64,000 nucleotides of DNA, taken from the NCBI RefSeq assembly GCF_035083965.1, contig NC_089722.1:23086142-23150141 (forward strand). Direction: 5' to 3'. The stretch comes from Branchiostoma lanceolatum. Lineage: Eukaryota > Chordata > Leptocardii > Amphioxiformes > Branchiostomatidae. A program made the translations under genes and the position numbers. Within the stretch, counting starts at the first letter, position 1; the number at the start of each line of letters is the position of its first letter. The notes below the pieces were generated by a model that was not told the origin of the DNA, ran no database searches, and saw nothing but the letters and a program-made list of their open reading frames with translations. This document shows, piece by piece, positions 30,201 through 41,755 of this stretch.

Positions 30201-33200
30201 CTGTTTCGCCTGGTGGTAACGAAAGGACCACGAATAATTGGCAAACAAGAGTCCCCTCCCTGGCACAATAGGCTGGCATGCTAAGGGTGAACCAAGGCAT
30301 GACTGCCTCAGAAAAAGAAACCAATCCGCCTCTAAAAGAGCCACTTGGACAAGTTTCCTTCACATTTTTGGCACGTTAAACAGTTTACCTTCTCTCATAA
30401 TCCTTTTCACACTTCTACAACATGAACATGAGGGACAGATTCTCAGCGAACCTATAGTTATCAGGTAACAGGTCAAATAATGTGAGGGGGCCACAAAAAT
30501 ACAGCGCCATTGTGTGCTGCCAATTTGAACGGGGCCTGCTGCTCTGTGATTGGTCAGTTGTAGGAAATGGACTCCTGACCGGTGGTAATCCTAGCTACAG
30601 TGCAACCCAAAACACCGACTTCTCGGGTTGCAGCTCCGCACCTCTAGAAACTAAAGAATCGCTGGATCAAAACGACACCGGACTTTATACATGTACTGAT
30701 CCGAGACGTTAAAACTTGGCGACCATTTATTGCCCTTCTGCTACCTTACCTGCGACCTATATAAAGTAACAACTGGAAGCCTTTGCACTATAAGAATAAC
30801 ATTTCTACCTTTGTTGACCCCTTCTTGTTTTCCCTCTTTTTAAACCACGGATGCTACGGAAGACTTATATTCTAAAGGTCAGCTGTAGCTCAACTTACAA
30901 ATGACCATCCTTGGATTGACATAATGTTGGAAAAATGTCATCCGTTAAGTACTGGTGACCCTGTTGCAAGAGACCTTATCACATTAGCAAGAATCTAGGG
31001 AATGTATCCTTGATACATATCTAAACAAACACTTATGGTCCAACCTAGATCTTTTCCAAAACTTGAAAATTGTCCCAACTATTTGAGCACACTTTGTTGT
31101 CAGGGGAAAATCTTTGTTTTTCTTTCCACTCCTTAAGAATAAGTCATCCTAAATAAAGAAAAGATCTATCACAACACTGGAACAAGTAAACAAAAACAAC
31201 AAACTAAACAAACAACAATAATAAATCAAGATGATGATGCAAAAATTACTTTGGCTTTTTTCTACTATGTAGTAGGATCATTATTCCGTCAAATCAAAGT
31301 ATATCTCGCTCATTTATGGATTCAAAATAACACTGATCAATTCATACATATACACAATGTCAAATAACTATTATATAAAAAGAAACAGGGGTTTTCCTGT
31401 AAGTTGAGTAGACATGGGTACTACTACAGTACGAGCAGGCATGTTTCCTTTCACTTGTAATCTTTGACCTGGTGCATTAACAACAATAAACAGGGTCGGA
31501 ATTCTCATAAACCACTCCAACATTTTAGGAATCGCTGTCTGGTAATCTTACACCTTTTCTGACTACCTAACATTACCACAACCTTTCATAAATCTAGTAC
31601 AGGATTAGAAACACTGTTTACATATAAGTTGGCATCTTGACATGTCCTTTTACTCTTGGAAAGTCTCAAAGCCCAACTACTAAATCAGAACTGTACATTT
31701 GTGTCTGTCATTACCATTCAATGTAAATTCTTTGTACAGGTGATTTTTCACAAGTAATTAGTGACTTGCAAAAGCCTTCAGCTGTTGTGATTTCCTGTTA
31801 GTTTAACCTACTTCTCCAAAACATCAAACAATGCAGACTACAGTAGCGCACACCTGAACCATTACAGTGAACCTGTACAGACTGTGTTACACTTGTGAAT
31901 ACGTCTGTTGCTTGGTAAAGATATCTTTCCTAACATCAGATAAAATGGTGGTCATGCTGGTACAATCTGTTCGGCAGCTTGGGTTGTTTGGTAGGTTTTA
32001 TCAGGTGAAAAATGCCAGCTGTCACTACCAATTAGTACCCCACTCAGTCAGCCTTGGCCTGCTACACCCAGTGTACACTTCTCCTTCACACTATTGGTTC
32101 AAAACACCCCACCAGGGTTAGATTTTGTCATACTTCATGCTGCTGTGTGTGTCTGTTTGGCTTGGAGATGACTTAGGGGGGGCCGGAGAGCACGCACGGT
32201 GCATAGAACGGCAGCCAGGCAGGTGAGGAGGGTTTGCCACAAACTTGACCTCTGTCGGTATGGCTGACATCAAAGGGGAGGAGGAGACAGTCTGACAAAA
32301 TAGCAGTTTACCCTGCCTGACGTTGGACCACCGCCAAACGTCGTTATAACATAACCGCTCAAGAATCTTACAAAACACCACAAGCGACATTCTTACGGTC
32401 TTACCGAAGGACAACAACGATTCCTTGATTAGAGAGGTTGGATCATGTCTGCGTAAACTTTGAATCGACCTCAACAATTCCTGATCACAATGTGTACATA
32501 ATGGACCCCCTAATGTGTTAATTATTCCGCCTGACTATTCAGAAGTACACGGATATCCAGATGCATCTAAAGTCCCTATAAAAGGGAAGGCAGATGGTCC
32601 TATCTCCTGAGGCAGGGTACCTAGCCAGCTATCACATCCCCATTATGATGCTCAGCATGACGCCGATGTCATGTGGCGTTAATCACCACCTGATGGTTTG
32701 GCACCCCCAAGCAAGTGTCTACTCACTTATAATAGTCGAACACTCTGCGAGTCTACTTATACAAATGGGAGAGTGGCAAGTGAGGGCACATAATGTATAG
32801 TAAATGCTGTCTGTTACTGTTATGTTTGTCATGGCAACAAGGCCCAATTAGAAACCACAGTTTTCTACACCTTTCTTTCTTCATCCAATCAGGAGCTAAA
32901 TTCAGACGAATACCTTCCTAAAAGCATACCTTTTGCAACACTGAGTAATTTTGTCCCAATAAAGAACATTATTTTAAGTGGTTGTATGTGGAGACGTGCC
33001 AACTGAAGATACATCCATGGTCGTCGGGTATCTTATACACACCTGTAGGCAATGGTGCTCAGGCACCAGATAATATCTCCAACTATTCCAGCTATGCTCG
33101 TAAGTTAACCTGACATACATTCAGCCAACAGGCTATCGTTCCTGGGATCAACTTGACTGGGATCATTTTTGCATGACTAAGATTGGTAAAGAAAACCAGA

Positions 33201-36200
33201 CAAAAAAGGAAACCTTTGGGCATCGGTACTGAATTATAGGCACTTACATAGCAACAGAGATCATTGTGTTAGGACTAACACTTACCTGCTGTATATGTGT
33301 TAGTATTGTGTAGTATGATAGTATTATAGAAATGTGAAAATAACTGTAATATTCTATTGAATCCCTGAATTGTACATAGGCACTTACATAGCAACAGAGA
33401 TTATTTTGTACGGATTGACACTTACCTGTATATGTGTTTGTATTGTATAGTTTGATAGTATTGTAGAGATGTGAAAATAACTGTAATATTCTATTACATC
33501 CCTACATTGAGTAGTCAGGATAAAATGGCACACTTCCCAAAGTAACAGAAACGTATAGCTCATTCTCTTAATAAATTCTAGCAGTATGTACCCTATATAG
33601 GTCACTTTTGTGATGACTGTACTTTTTGCTCTTCAGAGTTATTCATGCCATGGTTAGTGTGTACATAGTTGGTGTACAGGTGTGTGTATTTTGTAACTGA
33701 AGAAAACATAGCTCAGCATTCGCTGCCACTGGTTCTTCAATCAGAAGCACAACATACATCCTATAATTGCACGTTGTGACCTAGGGTCAGATATCTCCAT
33801 TTAATCAAAAACTTGTTTGTAGAGCACAATACAAGGTGAATGGTAGAAGTGGTACTGTATGATATGAATGTGAAATTAAAACTAAGTGTCTTAAATCTTG
33901 ATAGAAATCCCTGTATACTAACATTAATCCACCAGGGTACATAATTCCGCCACCCTCAAAAGATATATCCAAACAGATCTCCAACCCAACGTCTCCCAGT
34001 ATAGTGCACTCCTATATCTAAACTGTGCATACCCGGGGGGTGCTGCACTAGAGATCTCTCAAACCCACTGTTTTCCAAAGTGGCAAATTTAGGAAACCTG
34101 CCCGATTAATGTTAATGCCGGTTATGTCTTACCTTTGCCCATTTCGGATTCAGGTCTCTCGCCTTAACGGCATCTTCCAGCGCCAGGTCGAACTGTCCGG
34201 TTTTAACGTAGGCCGCGGACCGGTTGCTGTACAGGATGTAGTTGTTGGGGTCCAACTCTATAGCCTCGGAGTATAACCGAATGGCAAGGTTGAAGTCTCC
34301 ACTCTGGCACGCGGCGTTACTCTGTCGTACCTTCTCCAGGAATAAGGCCTTTGTTGAACTGTTGGGTTCGTGCATAGTTGTAGGGGGATCTCCCTGGAAA
34401 TGGGCATGAGACATTGTTTGGTTACAGAATTATATCGCTGTAAATCAACAATGCAATGTTATTGCAAAGTCAACCTGTACGGATACCGGGGTATGAAAAT
34501 TTATTCAAAAAAAGACTAAATACCGAGGTGTTGCAAAAAACAACTATGGGAAAGCCTATAAGTTTATAAATATAAGTTATAATATAATATACCAATAGAC
34601 CCATATACTAAATGGTGAAAAGTTTTTGTCTTAACAACCAAATTAGATGGACTAAATTTTCATTCCTATATAGATGAATACATTTAGTGATTTACTTACA
34701 GTGATAAAATGCAATCCACAGACTTGTAAATAGCTACTATTTCAGCAATACTGAATATGAGAAAACATCATTTTACCAGCTCTTTCGGACATATTGACTA
34801 TACAATGGCACTATGCCCCATCCTTACAGCACAGCGAGTTAACTAGAATTGATTTTGATCACTGAAATGTGTCTTTTTCTTCCATTATCATCACGTCAAC
34901 CCCAATAAAAATGCCATCTCCCACCCAATAATGGAGAGAAGTCCCATTCAATCTAGCTGATGTGCAAGTAAATGGGTAAATAATTCATTAAGCAATAGTT
35001 ATCACCACCCCCTGTGTTAACCATATACCCTATGGTCACATACACAACATAATACAGTACTAGGCAAACATCACAGTGCTAGTAAAACCTAAATTGACTG
35101 ATCTTTAGAAACATTTGGAGTAAATAATAATAGCACAAGCTTTCCCACATTTTAACTACACAGGTAAGCTAAAAAAAGAAACATACTCTAGAAGAACAAT
35201 ATAAATGGGGATATTGCCATGGTAGGTAAGCCTGCTATATTTCATTCCCGACTTTTATTATTGACTCCTTCCCCACTTTATCTACATTACGCTGTCATAC
35301 CCTTCAAATACACCCAATCCAACCTCTTTTATTACCCCTTTAACCTGGCAACTTTTCTTGAAAAGTCGCAGAATAATAATCCTGTAGTGTCTTTCTTTTC
35401 CCATTTGTTTGTTTCAGTAAGTTAACGAACTTAATGATGTTTAAGTTTAAAAGCTATGACTCTATATACGGAAACAATCATAGACAAACAAAAACTACCA
35501 GAGAAGTTGTGGCCATCACACAACCACAAGTGAACCATTACCTAGATCATACGGATGTATCAATCTCCAAGCAATGGGGAAATTTCACCCCACCTGAAGT
35601 AAAGAGTAAACATCTCGCCAGTTTGCTGGCAAACCACATATTGTCCTTATCAGGCACTCAGGAATGGGTCTGTATGGTGTTTGGACTAGATGGTGAGATG
35701 ATATGGTATACTGTTCCTTTCTCCAAGTCCATAATGAGGAAAAGTGATTTATGTTTTTTTCTCAGCAAAAACAAGAAGCCTTTGGAACATTTTACAAAAG
35801 AGAAACTCAATTTGGGAGAGGTCCTACCGTTAACCAACATATTTATGATGGGGAGGGGCACTTTAACTAACTGTACACCCCTACAATGTACATGTACATT
35901 TTGTATGTTTAGGCTGGACAAACAAAATGGGGAGGGGGGCAAAAGAAAGCGCATCATATATGTATGTAACACAAAGTAAGAGAAACTATGACTAGTACTA
36001 GCTTAGCTGAATATCCCAAGGTTCCATCTGTCACATTTTTGAAAACTAACTGTTATGTTAGTATCTCCTTACAAGTAAGAATTTGTTCTAAATACAGTTC
36101 AGAACGTGTGGCAGTTTCACAGTTCAGTTGTGATTTTTGAAGGTGTGATAAACCCCATCATTCTCCATGAATACACCCAGTTTGGCAGTCTTCCAGTCTG

Positions 36201-39200
36201 GCCTGCCACAAACCTAACCAACTGTTGCTACAGAATCTTTATAAACTTTGACCATACAAATTTCTGCAAACTATCTTCATATACAGAGATGCATCTTTGT
36301 ACCACACGAATGGTTCACAAATAAAGGTATCTGTAAGTATAACAATGCGTTGTGTATTGACCAACAGGTTATAAAGGGGCATGAATGGTATTCAATTACT
36401 GGAGTCCCTCCCACTGAAGATATGGTTCCAATCAAAAAGGCTAGGATGACAGTGTGAGATAAGATCATATCTTCACCTCCCACTGACAGACATTACAATA
36501 ACCTCAGGAATATCTATTGTCTGGGCTACTAATTACCAAATCTTTACCTGGAGAGGAATAAATGGTTTGCTTTACCTATAGGTACATATATATATTAGAC
36601 AACATCTTTATGTCCTATATTTAGCATGTTTTGATGCAGAATATGCAACATTAAGTCATAGGTAAAGTATTAGCTTAAGTATTTTGATTATACTCTAATC
36701 TAAAAGTTAGAAAGATAGGGACTTGGCAGCAGGGAGAAAAATATGATTTTATCCTTTGAATTTTCCTTCAGGAATCAAACAAAGCATGTCAAAGAGAACA
36801 ATAGCTTACATGTTTGTCATAAATACAAGTGGTTAGGACCCATAACAACCCTACCCCCCACCCTCCCACACCACTTTGTACCTTATTCATTACCTAACCG
36901 TCCTAAGCCAACTTCCAGCTCTGCTATTTGTGCCCCTAAAACTCTGTTGGTCCCTGACTCAATTACATTAGCCTGCCAACATGCCACCTTTTCCAGCTAA
37001 ATCTGTCATGGATCAAACAGTCGTACTGAACTAAGATAGGGCAGAATTCCAGCCTTTTCCTATCAGGAATTCCACCCCCCTCCCATGGAGATGGTAGTCA
37101 GGCACTTGTTACTCTAACCCTGGCACACAGGTGGACATGGTTAGGTTGCCATGACAACAGACTGTCAGGGAATATTTGTTAGAAATTCAGATTGAACAAA
37201 TGGTGAAAAACAGCCTCAAACTACAGTCTTTATGTTCTCCTTTATATCGTTTAGTTAATTGATGTCACCGAGGAATTCAGTACCAGTACAAATACATTTA
37301 CAACATGTATGGTATCAGTAAGTAAAGTGTGAGGAGTTTAGATTTTCACCTCTGTCTATATTGCATACTGTCAGACTTATTCCTACAGGTTCAAACTGCG
37401 TAACACAAATTCGTAATCTCTATTAAGCCTAGGGTCGCTCCAAGAAAGATAAGATAGAGGGGCAAGACAACATTTAAACATCCTTCACCCATATCTTAGT
37501 TGTATTTTTTGTTGCAAAATGTGCATAATGTGCATCTCTGCAACTTTTCTTAGTAGGATATTTCCTGACAATGTCAAACTACATTATATCCAAACAACAC
37601 AATACAGTAGGTTAGGAGACTCAAGTCTTTTTAGCTTTTTATAAAAGCTACAAAAACAGCCCCTTCAATCCGCCCCCCAGGTGTGTTTTTATTTCCTGTT
37701 CTGCATGTGGTAGATGTGTTTTAAATTAGGAACTGCTGTTCTTGTTATTTGAAGATTCAAAACATCATGTTATGGTACAGTTGAAATCTTGACTGTATTA
37801 CTGTACTGACAAGAATGGCCATTAATCTTAAGAAAAAGATGCTGTATGTAGTTTTTACACATACATAACTGCTTGTTATTCACATATCATGCACACATAT
37901 CGTACACACAGTTATCGTGAGTTTAACATGAATCAAAGAGTTAAAATGTTGACAAAAACATACATCCACTGATTTTAAAAGTTACTTTACTTTACCTTGG
38001 TCAAGTTCCCTAAAATAGATTCCATTCATAAACAAACTCATTACAGTAATTCTATTACTTAGTAGTTTATCTACAATGTAGATGTATATTTTACCTGCCT
38101 ACAAACTTTTCATCTTTTAAGCTTTACAAGCGCTTGCATTGTTTTGCTTCTGACAAATTTTACTGATCACCCTTTACCAAACTTGGCAATCGAACATGTA
38201 CACGGAGACATTTATACTGAGCAATTCAATAGGAGGGTGCCTGGGAACCAAGACATTTTTAATCACATGGCTTGTCGCGAATTAAAATTCCAAACTTTGT
38301 CTAAATCCTACAATGCAAAAAGGAAATCATGCCATGCCGAATGTAAACTTTTTACTTAGTCATTGCACAACGAAACATTTTTCTCACAGGTAGGGGCATA
38401 CCGATGTAAAACAGGCTAAGGAACGGTTCTAAACAGTTTGTAATATCGATTTGTCACGACAGAAAATTGTTTGCATACAAGTAAGGGGTCGGTCACGTTG
38501 TCTCGTTTTGTTGCCTTGACGAAAACTGTTATAAACTGTTTATGATGTTAAGTCTGAAGAGGCACTTAACTTAACTACATATAAGTCACGTTGGTCAGAC
38601 AAATTATGACAACATAAATTGTTTTAGTGGCCCAAACCGGCTGATTTCTCTCCTCACATATGGTCTGGGTAATACTAATTACTGTAACGACCCTCTCTAA
38701 ATGTTTGCGCAGTGTTTTCCAAAGGTCTGCTGTGTTGAACGATTCGACACACCGTAGCTGACAAAAGATAAATGCCTCAAAGTAACGTTTAAGAAAAGTC
38801 TCTTTTTTTTTCAGTTCGGAGAGCAAATTTATGTACTTACAGTCACGGGTACAAGATGCCCCCCCCCCCCCCTTAAGGATGTGAAATTATACACCACAAA
38901 CAATGTTCTGTCTAGAGAAAATAGGATCTTGATTAATCTGGTCACGATAAGGGCTTTTGACAGCGATCTGCAAGCGAATTTGCAGCTTGTATCCCGGCTA
39001 TTTGACCAGGCTTTCTGGCTGGTTGGTTTGGGTCAGATGCATAATTACTAGAGAATTCAGACCCTAAACCTGCAGCGACCTACTAAACAAGGCGGATCTT
39101 TCCCTCTGTTACAGCTCGTCAGGCATCTAGGTTTTAGAAAGGAAATAAACTGGTCTATGTACAAGGAAAACGCAGTAAATGTCAATTTCTCAGTATTCTT

Positions 39201-39941
39201 AGCACCAATCTAGCAGTTGTAACTGATCATTTTTCTCCTGTTTTCATTACAAAGCTGGGCACAAAGCTAGGGATTTACATCGTTTGTTTCTAAACTACAC
39301 TTAAATTTTAGGACAAGAATATCCAGAATTTCTACCAAAAAATCCCAATAAAATACAATCCATAAACGCATAAAACATTCCCTTTTTTGTTTGTATATTA
39401 AGTATTGATTCTGCAGCGTTAAAATTTTGCCAGGTGTTTCATCGCGATCCTAACTTTACATTACTAAAAATGTTGTTGAAACCAACACAAGAACCACCTG
39501 ACACGACCCTTCACAACTGCAACGTTCGCTTACGGCGATTTCTTTTACAGAAGTTCTGCACTTCCGCAAAGATCTTGCTTCTAATTACATCAAATCAATC
39601 AAGATAGAGACAATCCTACGAACTTGATCGAGACCTGGTGGCAGATATTTTGCCTCAAAACAGGGACACTAAACTAAAACAGACCGCCGAACCGTTGTTA
39701 GTATGTTTTTACAAACTCGACTTTACAGACCACCGTCCCGCGAAGGGAAAAAGTGTACATTCTCGACGATCGACGTACCTTTGGGATCCCCCTCTCTTCC
39801 TGGCATTCCATGTGAACTATTCCCTAGGTCTCCACAACATGATCCAAGGCGGTACCATTCTCCTTCGCGATAAAATCCACCTGGAATTTGTAAAGTTTTA
39901 CTCCAGTCCTGACACCGGATCGGCCGCCATTTTGTTTCCAC
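1..39941 (-). CDS. TTC28: TTC28-like giant tetratricopeptide repeat protein, 5' part (3' end off left edge)
   Basis: The spliced product matches the N-terminal ~300 residues of vertebrate TTC28, a >2,000-residue TPR scaffold reported at the mitotic spindle midzone and midbody. Exons in transcription order: 39779-39941 (mostly 5' UTR), 34133-34393, 5802-5949, 3790-3932, 2730-2859, 620-750, and 1-253 (truncated by the window). All have AG/GT borders and compatible phases. Diagnostic stretches are FLEKVRQSNAACQSGDF, AYFRQGVALQCKGQHAEALA, LEPTYRQLQKMKLDKSPFV and MQLVLAMKEKDRE. Two classical TPRs come first, a third follows across the next junction, then the ~40-residue LGN-like repeats typical of this family begin. 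The later repeats and the CHAT-like C-terminus expected in the family lie outside the window. The start codon is uncertain: in-frame ATG at 39811, or ATG at 34375. The family call is secure; the first exon is an inference from splice signals. Confidence 0.93.
620..750 (-). CDS. TTC28: TTC28-like exon 6
   Basis: Encodes DAQGECRVQGNLGSAYYSKG followed by CYKESLAHHRMQLVLAMKEK and DRE, one ~40-residue repeat of the family's array. Acceptor CTGTAG|GTGATG, donor AGAG|GTGGGT. Confidence 0.95.
2730..2859 (-). CDS. TTC28: TTC28-like exon 5
   Basis: Encodes VGTCSLKLKGSVFSALSTAH, then WLLGNTEKAIAYMQQDL and TVAKSLG: the first LGN-type repeat of the array. Acceptor GACCAG|GTGGGG, donor CTCG|GTAAGT, leaving in phase 1. 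Confidence 0.95.
3790..3932 (-). CDS. TTC28: TTC28-like exon 4
   Basis: Encodes EKLEPTYRQLQKMKLDKSPF followed by VIISVIGQELLAAGFHSA and LECALK. This linker is a TTC28 signature between the N-terminal TPRs and the long repeat array. Acceptor TTACAG|AAAAAT, donor AAAG|GTCAGC. Confidence 0.95.
5385..5456 (+). mobile_element. Probable retroposon 3' end feeding a (TTCA)n tail
   Basis: A GC-richer block with an AATAAAG-like end runs directly into the TTCA repeat. Non-LTR elements and SINEs often end in such simple tails. The family is not identified. Confidence 0.4.
5457..5541. repeat. (TTCA)n microsatellite
   Basis: About twenty near-perfect TTCA units. Confidence 0.97.
5575..5688. repeat. Imperfect foldback hairpin, 45-bp arms
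   Basis: Arms 5575-5619 and 5644-5688 are inverted copies matching at about 40 of 45 positions, around a 24-nt loop. Both outer ends are AGATCTATC. This resembles a small foldback/MITE remnant. No clear target duplication is seen. Confidence 0.75.
5802..5949 (-). CDS. TTC28: TTC28-like exon 3, third TPR
   Basis: Acceptor CTGCAG|GCTTAC and donor AGAG|GTAAGG. It encodes AYFRQGVALQCKGQHAEAL then AAFASGLAQDPKSLQLRAG and VEAAMKSPIR, nearly identical in pattern to the family. 148 bp, entering in phase 0 and leaving in phase 1. Confidence 0.95.
7207..7490. repeat. Diverged tandem duplication, ~140-bp unit
   Basis: Two successive copies share GCTATCAAAGC.ATAGGTGTG, then AAGGAATTATTG.GTGGGCAG, then TTTATCATTCTGACTTC. 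Diverged by substitutions and small indels. Confidence 0.85.
11957..12148. mobile_element. 192-bp MITE with TA target duplication
   Basis: Starts CTGTAAAAGGAAAAATGTT and ends as an imperfect inverted copy (…CTTTTACAG). TA flanks both ends (11955-11956 and 12149-12150). No coding capacity. The TA duplication suggests mobilisation by a Tc1/mariner-type transposase (inference). Confidence 0.75.
17194..17240 (+). repeat. Lone copy of the internal unit of the 28.7-kb element
   Basis: Matches the conserved core of the 28.7-29.8 kb array (TGCAGGAAATAGCATTTCA followed by A.AGGGTC). It shows that the family is dispersed. Confidence 0.6.
25237..25280. repeat. ATTT-rich low-complexity tract
   Basis: Runs of TTTA/TTTAT units on the plus strand. 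Confidence 0.85.
27103..27360. repeat. Diverged duplication, ~85-bp segment in two copies
   Basis: Copies near 27103-27190 and 27280-27360 share GGTTTCACT.ACTTGC, ATCTGATGGAAGT and GATAATTTGACTG, separated by about 90 bp of other sequence. Confidence 0.75.
28725..29839. mobile_element. 1.1-kb TIR element with internal tandem units, hAT-like ends
   Basis: The left end reads GTGGCGGCGGCAC and the right end is its inverted copy GTGCCGCCGCCTC. The 9-bp direct repeat TGTACAACA flanks both sides (28716-28724 and 29840-29848), which overlaps an expected 8-bp hAT duplication. Inside, about five units of roughly 170-215 bp repeat. Each contains TCAAGCTGAAAC (28808, ~29023, 29191, 29379, 29571), AGCAAAATTTGCC and AGGAAATAGCGTTTCA. 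No transposase frame is present, so the element is non-autonomous. G-runs and C-runs and two short GC hairpins (29737-29755, 29761-29773) sit at its ends. Classification to hAT is an inference from TIR and duplication length. Confidence 0.7.
33240..33510. repeat. Tandem duplication, ~138-bp unit, two copies
   Basis: Both copies begin GGCACTTACATAGCAACAGA and share GTGAAAATAACTGTAATATT, then CTATT. The copies abut at about 33379. Confidence 0.9.
34133..34393 (-). CDS. TTC28: TTC28-like exon 2, first two TPRs
   Basis: Encodes the helix pair ending AIRLYSEAIELDPN and the second repeat LYSNRSAAYVKTGQFDLALE, closing with RDLNPKWAK, all strongly conserved in TTC28. The donor is AAAG|GTAAGA, phase 0. 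The acceptor CCATTTCCAG|GGAGATCC sits just upstream of an in-frame ATG at 34375 (MHEPNSS...). A longer frame begins at ATG 34414 (MSHAHFQ...), which would be used only if transcription started locally. Confidence 0.92.
34394..39778 (-). other. TTC28-like intron 1 (5.4 kb)
   Basis: No recognisable gene. It contains a 14-base C run at 38859-38872. The 181-codon plus-strand open frame at 35434-35979 has low-complexity composition and no recognisable domain, so I treat it as chance. Confidence 0.6.
38859..38872. repeat. C14 homopolymer
   Basis: Fourteen consecutive C. Length may be an assembly or read artefact. Confidence 0.9.
39779..39941 (-). CDS. TTC28: TTC28-like exon 1, mainly 5' UTR
   Basis: Predicted first exon, ending at a good donor (AAAG|GTACGTCG). 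Joined to the acceptor at 34394-34395, it gives an open frame from ATG at 39811 (M-E-C-Q-E-E-R-G-I-P-K) straight into the TPR coding frame. A longer frame starting at ATG 39941 (METKWRPI...) runs out of phase with the next exon and would behave as an upstream ORF. A YY1-type motif, read AAAATGGCGGCC on this strand, covers that upstream ATG and supports a promoter here. No transcript evidence is available. Confidence 0.5.
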
Positions 39942-39945
39942 ACAG
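39915..39945 (-). promoter_or_regulatory. YY1-type motif at probable TTC28-like promoter
   Basis: Read on the minus strand the site is CAAAATGGCGGC, at 39923-39934. YY1 motifs of this form typically lie just downstream of transcription starts. It falls in a locally CpG-containing stretch directly upstream of the predicted first-exon donor. Promoter assignment is an inference. Confidence 0.45.
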
Positions 39946-41755
39946 CTAATTGGCTATTCCATCTAAAACACATACCCCCCAACAAAACTACAGTTTTTCT
40001 CCACGATTAAAATCAAACAATATCCCCGTTCAGTGTAATTCATAACAGTCAAAACAACAAATAGTAAGCTAAATAAGAAGTATTCCTAATAGATAAAATT
40101 TAGATGAAGTGTTATTATCTTTTTTTGCATTGTCTGATCTCATATGACAAGAGGTGTGCCGCTAGCTGGAAGAGCGGCTGCCACTCTCAAGGTGGTCATG
40201 GGCGGAGAACCCTGGCAGTGATTGGCAACCTGACGCCAGGACACCTGTGAGCAGCGCCACTATGCGGACAATTAGATAAATACAGACGGCAAAAGTAATG
40301 AAAAGACTCTGGATCCTCAGAAAAAAGTTATTACACAAAGTGTGTATCCAATATATACCCTTCATCAAAAGTTCTTCGGAAAATCAGTTCCATTTCAATT
40401 GCTTGCTGTTATAATCATCAATTTCAGAGGAAGCATTAACATTACCTCACCAAGGTTATATCTTACACTATCATTATTAAATACATGTACTTAGAACCAT
40501 TCAGAGAAAGACCAGTGTTCATTTCCAATGTTTAATACTTGGCAATGACAGACATATTGTAAATAGATATCTATCGGCCTGTAACGTTATCAGCCGGGAC
40601 GAAACAAGAAGTATAATCTTTGTAATATTGTCCAAGTCAGGTCAAATTTATTACTCTGTGGACAGTCTGTAACATTAAACAGACTTCAGCTATGTCAAAA
40701 CCATGTGACATTGAAGATAAAAGAAGCTTATTGTTATAAGTACAATGTTGCTTGTATAGCAGTACAGTTTTATTCTTGGTCTATCACTATTTCATGTGAA
40801 GGTATTGGCTTGTTCACATTTCATTCCTCCTTATATTTTTTTCCAGATCAAGTTTTATGTACACAGAGTTTTTACGTCCTTCTGCCACTGATGAATATAA
40901 ATTAGAATCCTGTATCCAGCCCTGTATCAATTAATATACACCTATGCAAGATATAAAAATGTGAAAAAAGGAAATACAATAAAACGTCTTTACTGTGACC
41001 AGCACTGTGGGACACTTCAAATGTTACAAAATAACTATGAATACAAAAGATCAAAAAATGTCATACAACATTAGAATCTGAAGTAAAAATAACATCAACT
41101 TAGTACAACACACAATATCCTAAAATTACTTGAACAATTTCCCCAATGAGTAATTTTTGTAAATTGAAAAGCTTTTTACAAAATACTCAATGTAAACTAA
41201 ATGACAATGACAACTCAATAATAAAGGAGCAATCTTGGCCTGTTGCCTTCATCCCTTGTTGAGTTATCTGTAGTACCCACTTGGAGGTGTCAGGTTGAGA
41301 GTACTTAAACTACATAACTACTACCATAACTATCTGTACATGGCTTTCAGCTATAGTATGTATTCACATTGTACAACTTCATCTCAAAGTAGTCTGTCTG
41401 CGCTTATCTTTACTAAGAACAAAAGAGGTAGACATGACATTTAAAGACAGATCAATTCCCTATCAATTTCTGTGAACTTCTTTGTGCTATTGTGCATTTT
41501 CTTCTGTCAACTTTCTTGTGCAATTTTGTTCCATTACACTGGCAACAGATGTGACTAGCAGCATGCTTCAACTTTGTGATTGACCAATGGGAGAGGCAGG
41601 ATAATGTTGATTGACATGAACATGCATCAAAAGTTAGAGAACTTGTGTCTCTTTTTAAAAAGCTTATTTTGTGTGTGGTGTGCATTTTCTGTTATTTAGT
41701 AGGTTATAAACTTATCATTGGAATAAATAAGATGGAAAGTGGGGAGTGTTTTGGA
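39946..41755. other. Intergenic space between TTC28-like 5' end and GDPD 3' end
   Basis: AT-rich, with no recognisable coding exon or RNA gene on either strand. Confidence 0.65.

Larger units (their letters stand above)
5950..34132 (-). other. TTC28-like intron 2 (28.2 kb), no supported gene inside
   Basis: AT-rich intronic sequence. I find no recognisable protein family, rRNA or tRNA gene on either strand. Identified contents are the MITE at 11957-12148, the TIR element at 28725-29839, a lone copy of its internal unit near 17194, and tandem duplications at 7207-7490 and 27103-27360. There are also a duplicated segment at 33240-33510 and AT-rich low-complexity DNA near 25237. A few protein-like open stretches on the minus strand (14850-15170, 18247-18470) and a possible alternative first exon ending at 12207 are treated under findings. 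Confidence 0.7.

Noticed and set aside
32118..32477. 119-codon minus-strand open frame
   Set aside because: Residue pattern not protein-like in any family I know and no compatible junctions with the TTC28 exons.
35434..35979. 181-codon plus-strand open frame
   Set aside because: No recognisable domain, low-complexity residues, no splice or promoter context, and an overlapping antisense frame of similar quality; chance length in an AT-rich intron is the simpler explanation.
39723..39941. METKWRPI... frame as the TTC28 N-terminus
   Set aside because: It is out of phase with exon 2 after splicing at 39779; at most an upstream ORF.
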